A DNA stretch of 64,000 nt, taken from Atherinomorus stipes. Lineage: Eukaryota; Chordata; Actinopteri; Atheriniformes; Atherinidae. Position numbers and translations under genes: made by a program. This document shows positions 1 to 12,142 of this stretch, piece by piece. The stretch's first letter is position 1; every line of letters begins with the position of its first letter. The notes below the pieces were generated by a model. The model searched no databases and was not told where the DNA came from. It saw only the letters and a list, made by a program, of their open reading frames with translations. The stretch covers positions 186,001 to 250,000 of the forward strand of contig JALJCO010012611.1 in the NCBI GenBank assembly GCA_023101725.1. The letters are read 5' to 3'.

Positions 1-178
1 ATATATGGTAGTATCTGATACTTGTTAGTATCTGATATATGGTAGTATCTGATACTTGCTAGTATCTGATATATGGCAGTATCTGATACTTGCTAGTATC
101 TGATATATGGTAGTATCTGATACTTGTTAGTATCTGATATATGGTAGTATCTGATACTTGCTAGTATCTGATGTATGG
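1..178. repeat. 34-bp tandem repeat made of two 17-bp half-units
   Basis: Two alternating 17-mers, one containing gatatatgg and one containing gatacttg, both built on GTATCTGAT, repeat about five times. The array runs off the left edge of the window, so its true length is unknown. The core GTATCTGATAT is partly self-complementary. Copies differ by single substitutions only, so the array is young. Confidence 0.95.
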
Positions 179-349
179 GGTTATGTGCTCTCATGCTCAC
201 AGTTGATCAAGTTTTCTTTTAGGTACATGTACAACTATAATTTTGAACACATTAAGAATAAGGAGAAACCTTGATTAGCAGACAGAGATCAGAGATTGTT
301 GGGGAAAACAGTACAACTTCACCGTACACAACAAATGACCAAATTTACG

Positions 350-751
350 TCAACACGTCTGCTTGAGGAGACTGCGTTAGCATTGTGCAAAGTAGCATCT
401 TGCGGAATAACCTTTCCAAGAGCTTGGTCACGTTTGTCAGCATGACAAACGTCCATCACCATCCACGTACAAAATAGCTGTATGCTCTGAGAGATCTGTG
501 AGTTTCTAGCTCCTCCAGCGTGTACAAGCTTTTATATGTAGCAGGTAATTAAAACTGTCCGCGTTGGCAACATCGGCGAAAACGTTCCGGTCTCCCAACC
601 ACTCACTTGGGGCAAAGTCGTCATCGTGTGGATCTCTTCCACCGATAAGTCCAAGTTTTCCCTTTCCCAAGATGCAGCATTTCAAATTTTTTTCTTGCTC
701 TTTTGACAAAGAATGGCGGACAGGCCCCGACATCTGGGTATTAGCCAACAC
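350..751 (-). pseudogene. Broken fragment of a transposon-encoded protein (SWIM/YqaJ-associated type suspected)
   Basis: The minus strand reads GLIGGRDPHDDDFAPSEWL, then NVFADVANADSFNYLLH. After a one-base frameshift near 534 it continues as YTLEELETHRSLRAYSYF and then meets a stop. The pattern of a short Tyr-Leu-Leu motif followed by Tyr-Thr-x-Glu-Glu-Leu-x-x-x-x-Ser-Leu-x-x-Tyr recalls the N-terminal part of large teleost transposon proteins that carry SWIM zinc fingers and a YqaJ-type nuclease domain. That assignment is from memory and is an inference. What is visible is coding-like sequence, a frameshift and in-frame stops, so it is not functional. A small open frame of possibly the same family starts at 54772. 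Function is not assignable with confidence. Confidence 0.35.
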
Positions 752-785
752 ATTGGAAAGAGTTGATATGGCGGCCAGATGTACT

Positions 786-850
786 TATTACTTTTTTCAG
801 TTTCTTGTTATTTGAATAACTATTGTGAATTTAGCATTTTCTTTAAGGGG
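786..850 (+). repeat. Dispersed repeat fragment, copy 1
   Basis: This stretch (tttcttgttatttgaata and following bases) recurs in inverted orientation at 22744-22800. Over about 55 bases the two differ at only a few positions, so it is a piece of an interspersed repeat. The family was not recognised. Confidence 0.5.
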
Positions 851-873
851 CGGGGGGGGGGGGGGGGGGGGGT
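847..873. repeat. Poly-G tract
   Basis: An almost pure run of G with a single C near its start. It is a potential G-quadruplex and a likely site of sequencing length error. Confidence 0.95.
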
Positions 874-1016
874 ATACTTTCAAGCACAACTTTGCCTTTA
901 CAAACCCAAACCTGTAATCAAACTAAAACGACTAAAACCATATAACTACATGTCCCGTCCATGTAACTACCATCAAACAAAAAAACAGGGTTGGGCCTGG
1001 AAACTGTTGTTCTTCC

Positions 1017-1202
1017 TCACCCAGAGTTTCCCCAACACCCCCGCTGGACTGCACGCTGGCCAGAGACAACGCCTGTAATTGGATTCACATCGTGTCTGCG
1101 AGGGGAAGAGGGAACATACCCGGCCCGCCAGCCCTCCCCAGGCTGGCCCATGGCGGCCAGTGTGATGGTGATATTGTACTGACCCTGCCTATCAGGGGTC
1201 AC
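1017..1202 (-). other. Exon-like open frame, unrecognised
   Basis: A GC-rich patch in AT-rich surroundings stays open on the minus strand for about 61 codons, including QYNITITLAAMGQPGEGW. Within it, 1184-1120 is bounded by GGCAG on the acceptor side and GTATGT on the donor side, so a 65-bp internal exon is imaginable. The polypyrimidine tract is weak and no protein family was recognised. It could equally be chance. It is listed because nothing else in the first 2 kb looks like host coding sequence. Confidence 0.2.
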
Positions 1203-1305
1203 AATGAGGAATTATAGTGTTGGCTGTCAAGCTGAGACCCATACTTTGCCCAGAGGTGAGATGCACTCACAGCTTCTGAGGACAAAACCGAGCTCCCTGA
1301 CATAG

Positions 1306-1364
1306 TCACACACACGCGCACACACATGCACACGCACGCACACACATGCACACACACACACACT
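1306..1364. repeat. CA microsatellite, imperfect
   Basis: (CA)n with interspersed CG and TG steps. The perfect segment is near 1349-1362. Confidence 0.95.
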
Positions 1365-2287
1365 GCTGTTTTCTCTTATTTTCTTTATTTTCTAGCACTT
1401 ATTCTCTCTCACTGCACAACCCTGCTCTCATCGGGTTCACAGGCCTCTTGTTGCCCTCCAGGGGTGAGAGAGGGGAAGAAATTAAAGCCTGCAACACAAC
1501 TTAGCTGCTGATCAAAAATGACACTCACTGAGGGGCCTAACGCCTGACGGTGGTGCATCAGTTCATAGCCCATAAAACAAACGTAACACCGATAAAAGGC
1601 TGAGCACAGCGCTGAAACTGACGGCGGTAAACACTGATGGAGGAAAACTTCCACGTTTACATCAGCTTCTACATGAAAAACCTCCCAAATGAAGGAATCG
1701 TGTTAAAATTCATTCTGAAACGGGATTTATTTTCATCGCTTCTTTATTCCCACCTGAGTTAATCTAGTGTGTATGCCTGATCAGATGAGTTTGATCGGGT
1801 TTTCGTACAGAGCAGAAAGATATCTGATTATATGGTTCTCTTAACCTGACCCACCGTTTTTATGGAGCGAAGTTTTTGTAAGAGTGAATCACCACATCTT
1901 CTTCCCAGCTCATGAATGTCTTTTCTGATCGGTCCTCATAAGGGCTGAAAAGTTGACAGACACATCAGCTCCAAAACTGAAACTGAATTTGGAATTTTAT
2001 AGAATTTATTCCGAACAAAATAAAAGAAAAAAAATCTTAAAAAAGAAAACAGAGAAACAAAAGACAAAGAGAAGTCGAACAAAAGCAAACAGAGCACTGG
2101 AAAACAAAGAAAAAGAAAACGCCTCATAGCAACAACAAAGGAAGACAGGACAAATCATCTGTTTTCCTTCTCTTCCCCCTTCATTCCCATACTTTTCATT
2201 TGTCTAACTAGCTATTGTGATCCGAAAAAGGAGCAGGCAGAAGGAAAAAAAACAAACAAACAAAAAAACAACAACAACAAAAACCCC
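1365..2287. other. No recognised feature
   Basis: Unique-looking sequence. An A-rich purine stretch at about 2010-2120 and a (CAAA/CAA)n stretch at 2244-2284 are the only notable composition features. The open frames are short and unconvincing. Confidence 0.5.
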
Positions 2288-2926
2288 TAAGTATTTCAGT
2301 TCCTATGGAAACCCCGAAAAGACCCTGCCTCAGAGTAGGAGCGTAAAAGGTTCTAGGAACTGAGGTCCGAGGCTCCTGGTTCCTATATGTCGGAATGCGC
2401 AAAAAAACGGCCTGGTTCCCAAAAAGGTTCAAGGAACTCCAAAAGGTTCAGAAAGCGCCTATAGATAGGAATAAACAAAGAAGTTGAGAGCATGACAGTT
2501 TTATATTTAAATCCTTCATTGAGTTATCTCTAATTGACCCTACGCTGAGACCCGGCCCCGGGGTTACTGTTGCTAAGTCTGGCAAGCTTCTGTTTCCAGG
2601 TCATTTCTGCCATCGTGGATTTCTCTGTCATTCTGATGAAAGATATTCGATCGGAAATCATAACAAACTTCTGGAGTAACAGTTCAGAAATATCAGACAC
2701 GTAGACAGAAAGGACTGCAATAAGCATTCAGGAGTTGGTTTTACAACATGAGTTGCTTTCAGACTGCACCTTTTTGAGTTCCTAGAACCTTTTTGTGAAC
2801 CAGGCCGTTTTTTTGTGCATTCGGACATATAGGAACTAGGGACCTCGGACCTCAGTTCCTAGAACCTTTTAGCTCCTACTCTGAGGCAGGGTCTTTTCAG
2901 GGTTCCATAGGAACTGAAATACGTAG
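2288..2926. mobile_element. Long inverted-repeat DNA element (about 640 bp)
   Basis: The arms at about 2288-2452 and 2763-2926 are near-perfect reverse complements over about 165 bases, both containing GACCCTGCCTCAGAGTAGGA in the same arm-relative orientation. The roughly 310-bp loop has no recognisable gene; a 65-codon minus frame at 2727-2530 resembles nothing I know. This is the layout of a non-autonomous DNA transposon or foldback element. Superfamily is not assigned because no clear target duplication was found. Confidence 0.8.
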
Positions 2927-3296
2927 ATGTTTGGTGATTAGTAGAACTGGCAAGCCACACCCCTTGCGTGATCTCTGCTTCTTCCAGCCCCACCATATTT
3001 AAAAAGTCCCACAGCTGTTTATCTGTTTACCGAGATTGTAACAACAAAAAACAAACAAGGGTAAACAAGGGAAAGGAAGGGAAAGCTGGTAAGCTAGCTT
3101 TTATAATAGCTTTGAATAAAAGAGATGAGAAACCTCAGTTTTTTATTAGATCTGCTGGGACATAAATTTGTCTCTGTCGCAACGATTGCACCACACATGG
3201 TCCCTAACAACGTCCTCCCTCATGTGCGAACGCACACAGAAGGCGAAGTGTAGTTCTTAAAACTAAACTCGGGAGGCGTAGTTATACAGATCTGGG

Positions 3297-3563
3297 CATG
3301 AAAAAGTTCCCTTTTCAGCCGACTGCCAGCCACTTACCAGCGACTTGTCTGCGAATTCAACTGCACAGAGAAACACCTGTGTGCCCAGGGGAAATGATTT
3401 CAGAGCATAAATGAACGCCTGGAACAAGGACGTTTCCACACGCCAAGTTTGGACACTGTACGTGATGGCGTATTCGCGGGACAAGTCGTTCAGCCAGTGA
3501 TAGTGCAGTAATGATGCACTATTACTGGCAGAAAAAGGAGGAACTTTTTCATGCCCAGATCTT
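3297..3563. mobile_element. TA-flanked MITE, family A copy 1
   Basis: The left end CAGATCTGGGCATGAAAAAG and the right end are inverted repeats of about 25 bp. A TA lies on each side. A second copy occupies 41873-42171. A TA duplication suggests Tc1/mariner mobilisation. No coding capacity. Confidence 0.85.
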
Positions 3564-3813
3564 TATGAACTGCGTTCTTAGAACCTCTCTGTCCGAATGC
3601 ACCTATTATCTGTCAGCAGAGTAATGTTGATGAACAGCTTATTAAAATCGAGGTAAAGGCTCACAGCTCATATTGCAAAACTCACGTGTTGACGATTCAC
3701 CTACAGCAGCAACTATCAGACACGAAAGTCCCTCACCCTTCGCTGAAATTCCCCGTTTTGAATCCAAATTAGGTGACCTATGTGAATCATGTAGATCCGA
3801 TGAGGGAAAAAAA

Positions 3814-3862
3814 GTGTGTGTTCGTGTATGGGTGTGTGTGTGCGTGTGTGTGGGGGGGGGGT
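3814..3862. repeat. GT microsatellite running into poly-G
   Basis: Imperfect (GT)n followed by a run of G. Confidence 0.9.
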
Positions 3863-3949
3863 TGATTGATTGAGTTAATTGATAATGAATTAAACAGTCT
3901 GGAGTCATTTACGTGGTTTACATGACTGCATGTCGTAACTGCAAACGTT

Positions 3950-4364
3950 AGCCCCGTTTCCACCAGCAGGTCTGGGTCGGGTCGGGCCGGGCCGGGCCGG
4001 AGCGGACGGGTACCCTTTTATCCGACCTGACCTACTTTTTTGGTACCCTTCGGTAGGGGTACTGATCTAACCGATCCAGACCAAAGAGGCGGAGCTAATA
4101 CACAGCAGCCTGTTGATTCGCTGAAAAATCCGTCACTTCCCGTGTGACCCGGCGTAAAAACAAAGCGGGGGTGATCCTTGGTTTCTGTCACGTGTGGTGC
4201 GGCGTTGCACGATGATGATGTCACGCGATCGCGTAGCAGCGCTATCCGGTTAATACTCCACCTCCAGGTGAGGGGACAGCTTGCTGTGGGAACGCAAATC
4301 AACACATCTGTACCAAAACCCCCCCGACCCGACCTGACTCAGACCTGCGGGTGGAAACGGGGCT
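3950..4364. mobile_element. MITE with 25-bp TIRs
   Basis: It starts AGCCCCGTTTCCACC and ends with GGTGGAAACGGGGCT. The inverted match extends through GCAGGTCTG with one mismatch. The interior is GC-rich with a run of GGGTCGGGCC-like steps. The target duplication is unclear, so the superfamily is left open. Confidence 0.8.
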
Positions 4365-6838
4365 TTACTTGTTGTCCCTGCGGCCCCCAGAACAGGAACA
4401 AAGTTCTCTCTTCTCCTGGAGAATAACAGCTGTTTCCATCCTCATATTCATGCTGTTCACCTGACCGCCTTTCACGCTTGTTTTTCCTGTGTGGGGGGGC
4501 TACTAGTGCTCCCATGTAGCACTAGCGGATGCGCTTTCTAGATCCACTCGAATTAGTGAGTCATAGATACCTACCGCTAATTGCAGCCCATTCATTGTTA
4601 GCATCAGGCTAGCGTTAGCCACTATGTAATGCTTAGCCTGTAAGCAGATGCTACTTCTCTCTGATCCTGTGTGTTTGATAATGTTTTATTCGTGTGTAGT
4701 CCTATCTTATGGCTGGTTATCAGCCTGCTACGGCTGCTAGCCGGCTACATTTACACTATCCCGTGTAAGTGCTTAAACGTGCATGATCCCTCCTATTTTC
4801 AACATTTACCCAGTGTTTAAGGGCCCCTGATTCACATATTTCTTTAGCCGGTTAAGGGGGATGCGTCAGCAGGCTGGTATCTTCAGCGTTTAATGTAAGA
4901 AAGTGAGGACAACAAAACCCGCTGCAGACTGATAGCAATTAGCAAAGCGCGCTACAGGAAAGTAGCCTCAACAACTCGACTCCCAGTTTAAAATTTGCTC
5001 AGCCATAAAAGTTTTCCCGTCATTTCTTACTTGTGGTGACAACGCCACCTCATCATCAGTCTAAATGAAAAAAAATCTGTAATCCCCCTAGTTAAAACAC
5101 TTTCCCACGCGCATGACTATAACACATTTCACAGTAAAACATTACACACAACAGGCTGAGATGAAGAACCAGGGCCGCTCGCCTCGCTTTCCCAACAAAT
5201 CACATAAAAACACCCCAGAAAGATGAAAAACAGACTGCAGATGTGCCCAACAAGCCCGTTGTCGGCTGTTAGAGTCAAACTTATGAGAGCTCATTGTAAT
5301 CATGTGACCCGTCCTTATTAGATGAGTCTCTCTTCAGTGCAGACGTAACTGCGCGCTCTCAAACCTGCTGCTTCGGGTGAGCTGACCTCTCCGAGCAGCC
5401 AGCCAGCCGTGTGCTTATGAAGAACTTGTCTCCTGTCCAGTTTCTTCTATCAGTTCTCCCATCACATGCTGACACCACAGCAGCACTTCAAAGAGGCCTG
5501 CTTTTGATGCTAACCATCAATATGCATTTCATCCTCCACCACTTGCTCCTCAGCATTCCTTCTCCGTGTCCTCTCTCTGCAGTAATTGCCTTCAAAGCCA
5601 ATTAGCACAAATTATTTGCGACTGTGCTGGTGGTAAAAATCCAGCACTTGTCTGTGGAGGTGTCAGGGAGGTCACAAGTATTAGGTCAGTGGCTCCCATT
5701 TTCTGCAAACTCCTTCCGGACTGTACTTGTGCAAATAAGCTATCAGCATAACACATGTCGACCCTCCTACATTAATCCAAATGTGCTCTATGGGGGTTTA
5801 GCTAATGCATTATTAGAAGAGCACCAGCTCACAGATTTCCAAGGCTCAGGCGGCACGCTGCCATAAACATATGAGAGTGGTAAGTATGTTTAGTTAATTT
5901 GTTGAGCTCTGTTTGTGCTTTGCATCAGTGGTGTAAGTTGATGTTTGGCTAATGCTGCCAGGGCCATTTCACCGCGGTGCCTGCCTGAATTCCCCCTCGG
6001 AAAATACATGTTTTACTCTGTGAGCCAGATCAAAGCGGAGACGCGGGGATCAAAGGCCGGCATCATGCTGCTTTGGTCACATCTGTGTTGTTTACATGAA
6101 TGCTAAAGGCACTTATATCAAATATTACAAACTTTGAAAGATATATGTGTTGAATCAAAGTATTTTGATGTCACTTTTGAAGTACATCAGTGCATTTGGG
6201 GATAATTTTGAAAATCTCCCCACAATTTCACAACAATTTTGTAAGCCTTTAAAAAGACGGGAAGACGCAGCCCTGCTAGAGTATGCATCAGTTTGCATCT
6301 CCCCCCCTTTTGAACATTCTGCCACATCCTCAGTATCAACAGAGCAGCCCCTGTAGGTATGTCTCTGAGGAGATTAGCCGGGCTCGTGGTGTCCATGCAG
6401 CGGACTCGTCTCTGCCAGATCCACGGCTCCAACGCTTCACCACACAGGACTTAAAAAGAGAAGAGGAAATGTGGATACTGTACCTTTCTTAAGCTGCTTT
6501 TTTGATTTGTTGACCTCAAATATTCTCTTTTGGGTAATCTTCCCCGTTGGGAGAGGGAGGAGGCTGGGGCAGCTGAAGGGAGTGGTGGAGGCGTGAGTTG
6601 GGGTGGGGGTGGTAGGGTGTAAGAGTAAGGGAGGAGGAGGAGGAGTTCAATGACCTGTGAGCGGGCCTGCTGTTGAGCTGTGGGCTAAACAACCACAGGC
6701 CCACCCCCACCCATCCTACACACACTCTTACCTCTAACTGGATTATAGACCTTACCGTTCCCCCTGCAAAGCAGCAGGCCGTGTTTAACACACCACCAGC
6801 ACCCACTCACTCATAATTAAGGACAGTTCTCTGTAGCA
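4365..6838. other. No recognised feature
   Basis: Mixed-composition sequence without long open frames, TIRs or repeats that I could detect. A purine-rich stretch lies at about 6540-6660. This is one of the longest stretches here with no visible TE and might hold conserved non-coding sequence, which only alignment could show. Confidence 0.4.
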
Positions 6839-6839
6839 G

Positions 6840-6858
6840 CCCCCCCCCCCCCCCCCCC
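6840..6858. repeat. Poly-C tract
   Basis: A pure run of C that may be miscounted in assembly. Confidence 0.95.
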
Positions 6859-7328
6859 AGCACCCCTTTTCTGCTTTCCTTCGTCCCCTTCAGGTGGAAT
6901 AAGAGGGTGTGAGGATATGATGGGACCCAGCACACCTCCTCCCTCCCTGCCTCTCTGCCAGCAGCTGACCCCTGACATAGCGGTATGTGTTGGAGATAAG
7001 TATGTCAGGACTAAAGGGGGATGCAAGGTTCAGTGGTTTGGGTGGATCTGCTGCATCTGGCTCTGTTTTACAAAAGGGGAGGGGGCTTCTGTGTCCACGT
7101 CTTCACCAGACATGTGTGAGTACGCAGAAGACGACGGTACATTAAGAGTTCATTCTCACCAGGAAAAATGCTCCACCGTCATTTGGTTTGTTTCCACGCT
7201 GCACCAACCCACCTGGACAGCGTCATGCAGCTGCAACAGCCGCTCACTAGGGGGCAGCATTCCCCGAAACAACTGCTGACCAAGAAGAAAGACGAAGAAA
7301 ATCCCGCTCAGTGGTCTGAAAACGACGT
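6859..7328. other. No recognised feature
   Basis: A 120-codon plus frame spans 6917-7279 but shows no domain, and neighbouring frames are equally open in part. Nothing else is visible. Confidence 0.4.
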
Positions 7329-7746
7329 ACACTGCAAAAACTCAAATCTTACCGAGTATGTCTGTCAAAATATCTCATCACACTCAAAATAGGACAAAAT
7401 TACCTGAAGAGAAACATTTTTAGTGAGATATGGGAACTTGTTTTAAGACAATGCATCTTATGTCAAGAAATGTCAAGAAAATTTTACTTGTTCCATTAGT
7501 GGTATTTTTGCTTTTTACAAGCAAAAATTTCTTTGTCACTCTTGAAATGAGTTTAAAAAAAAGTTTGTTTTGGTTTTTTTTTGCTTGTAATAAGCAAAAA
7601 AATCTGCCAATGGAACATAAGATGCATTTGGTTTAAAACAAGCTCCTATATCTCACTGACATGTTTCTCTTTATGTACTTTTGTGATGAGATATTTTTAC
7701 TAGAAATCAGAAAAATATACTCGTAAGATTTGAGTTTTTGGGGTGT
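7329..7746. mobile_element. Palindromic MITE (418 bp)
   Basis: The left end ACACTGCAAAAACTCAAATC matches the reverse complement of the right end (gatttgagtttttggggtgt) with few differences. Imperfect complementarity continues through the interior, for example caagcaaaaatt against ttgcttgtaataagcaaaa. AT-rich, non-coding, typical of abundant teleost MITEs. Confidence 0.85.
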
Positions 7747-8289
7747 ATTCACCACAATAAATTCCTGTAGTCTGGTTTTACTTTGATGGAACTGTCCAGC
7801 AAAGGGATGGGAGTGATTTTTGAAGTTGACTAGTTACACCAATCAAAATCAATTAGTTGTGATGTCATCATTACATCATCAATAATGAAAAGAAGAACAC
7901 TTTATCTGCAAAGGGAAACTGTACAACTGAATGTTTGATGATACATGCAACTCACGACACAAGACGATACACGATATTAAGTCCACGAGAACAAGACGAC
8001 ATTTTCATATTACTTTTAAGAACACTAAAATGACTAAATATGGCTTGAAAAAAGCTGACATCGTTATGTAAGTCATGAAACAATGCAGCCGCATTTAGAA
8101 ATGTTTTATACCTTACATCCAACTAAGGCACGAGCTTTCATAGTTAAACTCATTTCCACAAATAGAATTAAATGTTTCTTCTTCTGTTGACATGTGCAAA
8201 CAATGTGTGCAAAACTGTAACTGAAGTACTACTCTGTCCGTACAGAGTCAAAAATGTGCAGAGACAACAGTTTGGAAACAGTCTAAAAC

Positions 8290-8497
8290 AAGGTTCCCCA
8301 GTCCGGTCCTACGAGGGCGCAATCCTGCAGGTTTTAGATGTGTCCCTGCTCAAAAGCACCTGACTCAAATGAATGAGTCATTGTCCAGAACATCACGAGC
8401 TGTTGGATCCATTTAATTTGAGTCAGGTGGGTTTGAGCTGGCACACTGAAAACCTGCAGGATTGCGGCCCTCATAGGACCAGACTGGGGAAACCTGG
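8290..8497. mobile_element. Palindromic MITE, family B copy 1
   Basis: The arms pair across a centre near 8395: ATCCTGCAGGTTTT on the left and AAAACCTGCAGGAT on the right, then TGACTCAAATGAATGA facing an imperfect complement. Two further copies are at 15500-15713 and 33842-34032. These resemble the very common teleost foldback repeats whose ends read 'GGTCCTCGAGGGCC'. Confidence 0.85.
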
Positions 8498-8837
8498 TCA
8501 TGCAACAGAACTTTACATTTTCTGAGAGAAAGAGTGAACAGTGTGGACACTTCATGAATAGGCATTAATATCCGACAGAAAGCCGGGGTGAGATCAGCCA
8601 GGGGGGCGTTTCATTTCCAGGCTTGTTTATGGAGCGGAGGGGAGCGTGCTGTAGCACCAACTATTAAAGAAGAGTAAACACGCGCTTTCATGTCAGTCTC
8701 CAATACTCTAAGTTTGTTGCAAATCAACTTTTTTGGAAAAAAAAAACAGAAAGGAAGTTGCTCGAGGGATCTGAAAACTTACAATCTATAGCAACAAAGT
8801 TGCTCAACAACACTGCTGCTACTTTGATCTTGTTAAT

Positions 8838-9785
8838 AGCTGGGTTTCCATCACACCTGGAACTGTGCAAAACCTAAATATCGCAATTAAAAACCGCTAA
8901 TGGAAACACCTATATTTCGAAAAAAACTGAAATATCGCAAAAAGTTTTTACGCTTTCATGAGGCGTAAATTCAGACGTTTCAATAAAGCAGCTTTTCACA
9001 TAAATGTAATGGAAACATTTTTTTTCACAATTCCACGCCATCAGGCGACGTACTTAGTTAAAATCCAGTTATTCCTTCTTAATTATGATGAATATGATCA
9101 TTTAAAAGCATTAACTGTGAAATCAGAGTGATGGGGGAAGTTTTATCAGTCACATAAATGAAAAATCCCCAAATCTCAGTAACTCAGCAAGCTGAGTTCA
9201 TTTAGGACATTATACAGATGCTTTAAGTTCTTCATGTATGAACGACTGGACACCAGCTGTTTTTGTGGTTTCCACACGTTTGTAACACCACGACTTGGTT
9301 ATCTGGTTCCCACGTTAATTATACGTCAGCAGGATTTAATAAAACGTGACCAGGATAACATGGTATGACTGCGGCTTCGTATCAGCAGCTGCATCAGCAC
9401 ATCAGTCAGGAACTGGTGCCGATAAACGTGGAATAAAGATCCAGAAATGACATCCACGCTCCACAAGTTCATCCTGGGGGGGGGTTACGTTTCGGGCGTC
9501 TGTCCTGGAAGTCTCCATGAGTGTTTTTCCTGCTGATGTGATCAGAGGCTCCGTACATACGGACGTTGCCTCTGAATCATCATCCGCTGCTTTCATCTCC
9601 TGATGAGCAGCAGCTCTGAAACACGTTTATTTTTCCATCCTCCTCAAAGTGGAGTCTCGCGTGATTTTACCAGAATTACAGCTTAGACCATTCAATGGAA
9701 ACACCTGCATATCACTATTGTACTTTTTGGAAATTTAGGAAATATCGCATTTTATTTTTTTGAAAGAGCGTGATGGAAACCAGCT
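8838..9785. mobile_element. Non-autonomous DNA transposon (about 950 bp)
   Basis: It starts AGCTGGGTTTCCATCAC and ends GTGATGGAAACCAGCT. Subterminal sequence repeats the theme (ATGGAAACACCT near 8898 and near 9694, AATATCGCA near both ends). No open frame of note. The target duplication was not resolved. Confidence 0.8.
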
Positions 9786-10036
9786 CGTGTCTGGCAGACT
9801 GGACATTGCAAAGGTGCTGTTATCGTGCAGCGGTTTGATGCATTTCTTCCCCAACGTCACCTTGACTCTTGCACTCGTCATTCCGCTCTGCAGAGGTAAC
9901 GAGGCAAGTTGCAGGACAGCAGCTCTCAAAGCAAACACCGCGCCCGCAGAAGCGTTTAGCAACAGCAAACCAGTTATTTTCTTCACCTTTCTGGACTTTT
10001 TGCTCCTGAAGCAACATTTCTTTGATGGTTTAGTAT

Positions 10037-11245
10037 AGAGCTGCAACGATTACTCGAGTAATTCGATTCATAAAATTGCTCGAGGCAAAATAACTGCCTC
10101 GAGGATTCGTTAAATTCATTCTTTTTGCGGATCCGCCCGGATGGTTTTTCTGTTGCACAACGTTAACTTAAGGGACGTTCCGCTCGGACTGGCATTTCCA
10201 CAGGGTATTTCTGTTGACCATAACAATATGCTTTATGCTGATAACGTAACTAAAGTGGAGGGAGGAAAAAACTGTATGGGACCGTACAAACTGGACCGAC
10301 AGAGAGAGGAAACACAGTTCCCTCTCCGCGGTTTGGTACGCGCGTGTTCCATGACATAGAAATAATATAAGTCCTTTATTTATTTATTTGTATAATGCGT
10401 GGATTTGGCTGCGCCTGCTCAGTAAAGGCAGTTCAGAGCGGGTTCGTCTGCTCTGCGCTCTGTGTGCAGCGCGGCCTCCGAAACTTAACAAGACCGTTTT
10501 AATCGATGGTTTAGTCGCCATCGGGGACTCGCAGCTCGAGCCAGAAGCACGCTGTCGCAGCTCTCCTCTAAATATGGCCGTCGAGTCTGTTTGTGACAGA
10601 GCAGCTTCCAGAATCAGCTCATTAGTTCAGACAGGAGGAAATCAGACGTAGAAGTAGCAGAAAGCATCCGGTGACTTTCAATATAAAAGCCCCTTCAAGT
10701 TTACAGTCGCTGAACTACATCAAACGCAACATTACGTAACGTAACAACAGAAATACCCTGTGGAAATGCCAGTCCGGTTATAGTCCAGGTTATAGTCTAT
10801 CAGAGGGTCTCAGCTTTTGTTTTTCTTTTTTTAATTTTCATAACAATAAATAATTTTTTTTTTTTTAAACTGCTGGGAGTCGGTTCAGCAGGAGCTGATC
10901 ATCCTTTCTTGTTAATACATTTATACTGCAAGTGTTGTGGACTTGAATATGTATTTAGGTCCTCTAATGAACGGCCAATTGTTTCCATTTCAGTAAAGCA
11001 GAAGTAAAGATGTGGAAGAAACAATTAAGTTTTTGGCAGAGAAGCGGGGGGGCATCAGTGCTGCATTCAGGGCAAAGTCTGCACTGTAGAACTCTGAAAG
11101 CTAGAAATTCTAGCTCTTACAATCAATTTAAGTTGTGAAATTTAAATAACTTGCAAAATGTCCAATTTATCCGATTACTCGATTAATCGTCAGAAGAATC
11201 GCTAGATTACTCGATTACAAAAATAATCGATAGTTGCAGCCCTAG
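10037..11245. mobile_element. hAT element with 8-bp target duplication
   Basis: TTTAGTAT occurs exactly at 10029-10036 and again at 11246-11253. Inside are the ends AGAGCTGCAACGATTA and its inverted partner ending TTGCAGCCCTAG, followed inward by repeated ATTACTCGA motifs on both sides. An 8-bp duplication with this TIR is diagnostic of hAT. The interior contains a second inverted pair, GGACTGGCATTTCCACAG at about 10187 and its complement at about 10757. There is no transposase, so the copy is non-autonomous. Confidence 0.93.
10185..10776. repeat. Internal inverted repeat inside the hAT element
   Basis: Arms of about 33 bp at 10183-10215 and 10745-10776 are reverse complements (CTGGCATTTCCACAGGGTAT within them). 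They enclose a GC-rich core with an 87-codon open frame (10388-10651) of no recognisable family. This may be an older element captured inside the hAT. Confidence 0.7.
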
Positions 11246-11253
11246 TTTAGTAT

Positions 11254-12096
11254 CTGTGCTGCTCTGGTCTGCTGCCTCCACCATCGGTGAAAACAGAAAC
11301 AGCTGTTAAACTCTCCTGCTTCGCCTCCAAACCGCGGTGGGGAGGCTGAGACACGGTGATTCCTCCCGGGTGAAGCTGCCACTAGCTTCAGCATCAACTC
11401 GCTTCGCATTAGCCCGCAGTGGTGATGCAGACTGCTGGAACTAGACGAGCTGTGTGGAGATTACTGATGAAGCTGATGAAAACCTTCACCGTAAACAAAC
11501 GGCTTCCTCTGCTCCGAAGTCTCGCTCTGATGCAGACCTGTGCTGTACGTCCAGTTTTGCAAACACCTCAGGAAAAAAGAGTAGCGATAGCTGTCCTAAA
11601 AGTCGGGTTCCTTTCTGAAAGACATTTCTGTACCTTCATGGTCCATTTTTGTACCTTATCAAGCTGTATGAGTTAATAAAGTACAATTAAACCAATTAAA
11701 GATGATGAATAAAAGTCAATAAAATAGAGATTATGACAACAATCAAAGATGCTAATAATAAATGAATAATTATTATAGAAATATTAGGCCAAACGCATAT
11801 ATAATTATACATATAATTATTACTATGATTATTATGAAAATCATAATATAATAACTGTAATTACTACTGTTTAGAAGTACTGCTATTTATAGTTATTGTA
11901 CGAGCTACACACATTTCTCAATGCTGCAGGTACCCTTAGGGTTGAAATGGTACAAATGTGTACTTTATATTACTTTGGACCCTTTTGCATAGTACTTCTG
12001 GCCTCATAAAGACCAATATTGTACTTTTGAGAGAACATTTGCAAAAAATGTACCTGCAGGTACAGAAATGTTCCTGTCTCGTACCTCTGTTTTTGA
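11254..12096. other. Mostly unrecognised; GTACCT-rich segment at 11600-12096
   Basis: Variants of TGTACCTT and CAGGTAC recur in both orientations between about 11600 and 12090, for example CTGCAGGTACAGAAATGTTC. This suggests a degraded palindromic MITE. Boundaries could not be set. Confidence 0.3.
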
Positions 12097-12142
12097 GTGT
12101 GTGTATATATATATATATATATACATATATATGTGTGTATTG
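12097..12142. repeat. GT/TA microsatellite
   Basis: (GT)n, (TA)n, then GT again. Confidence 0.95.

Noticed and set aside
1..178. CRISPR-like regular repeats
   Set aside because: Units abut each other with no unique spacers, and the context is vertebrate. This is a minisatellite.
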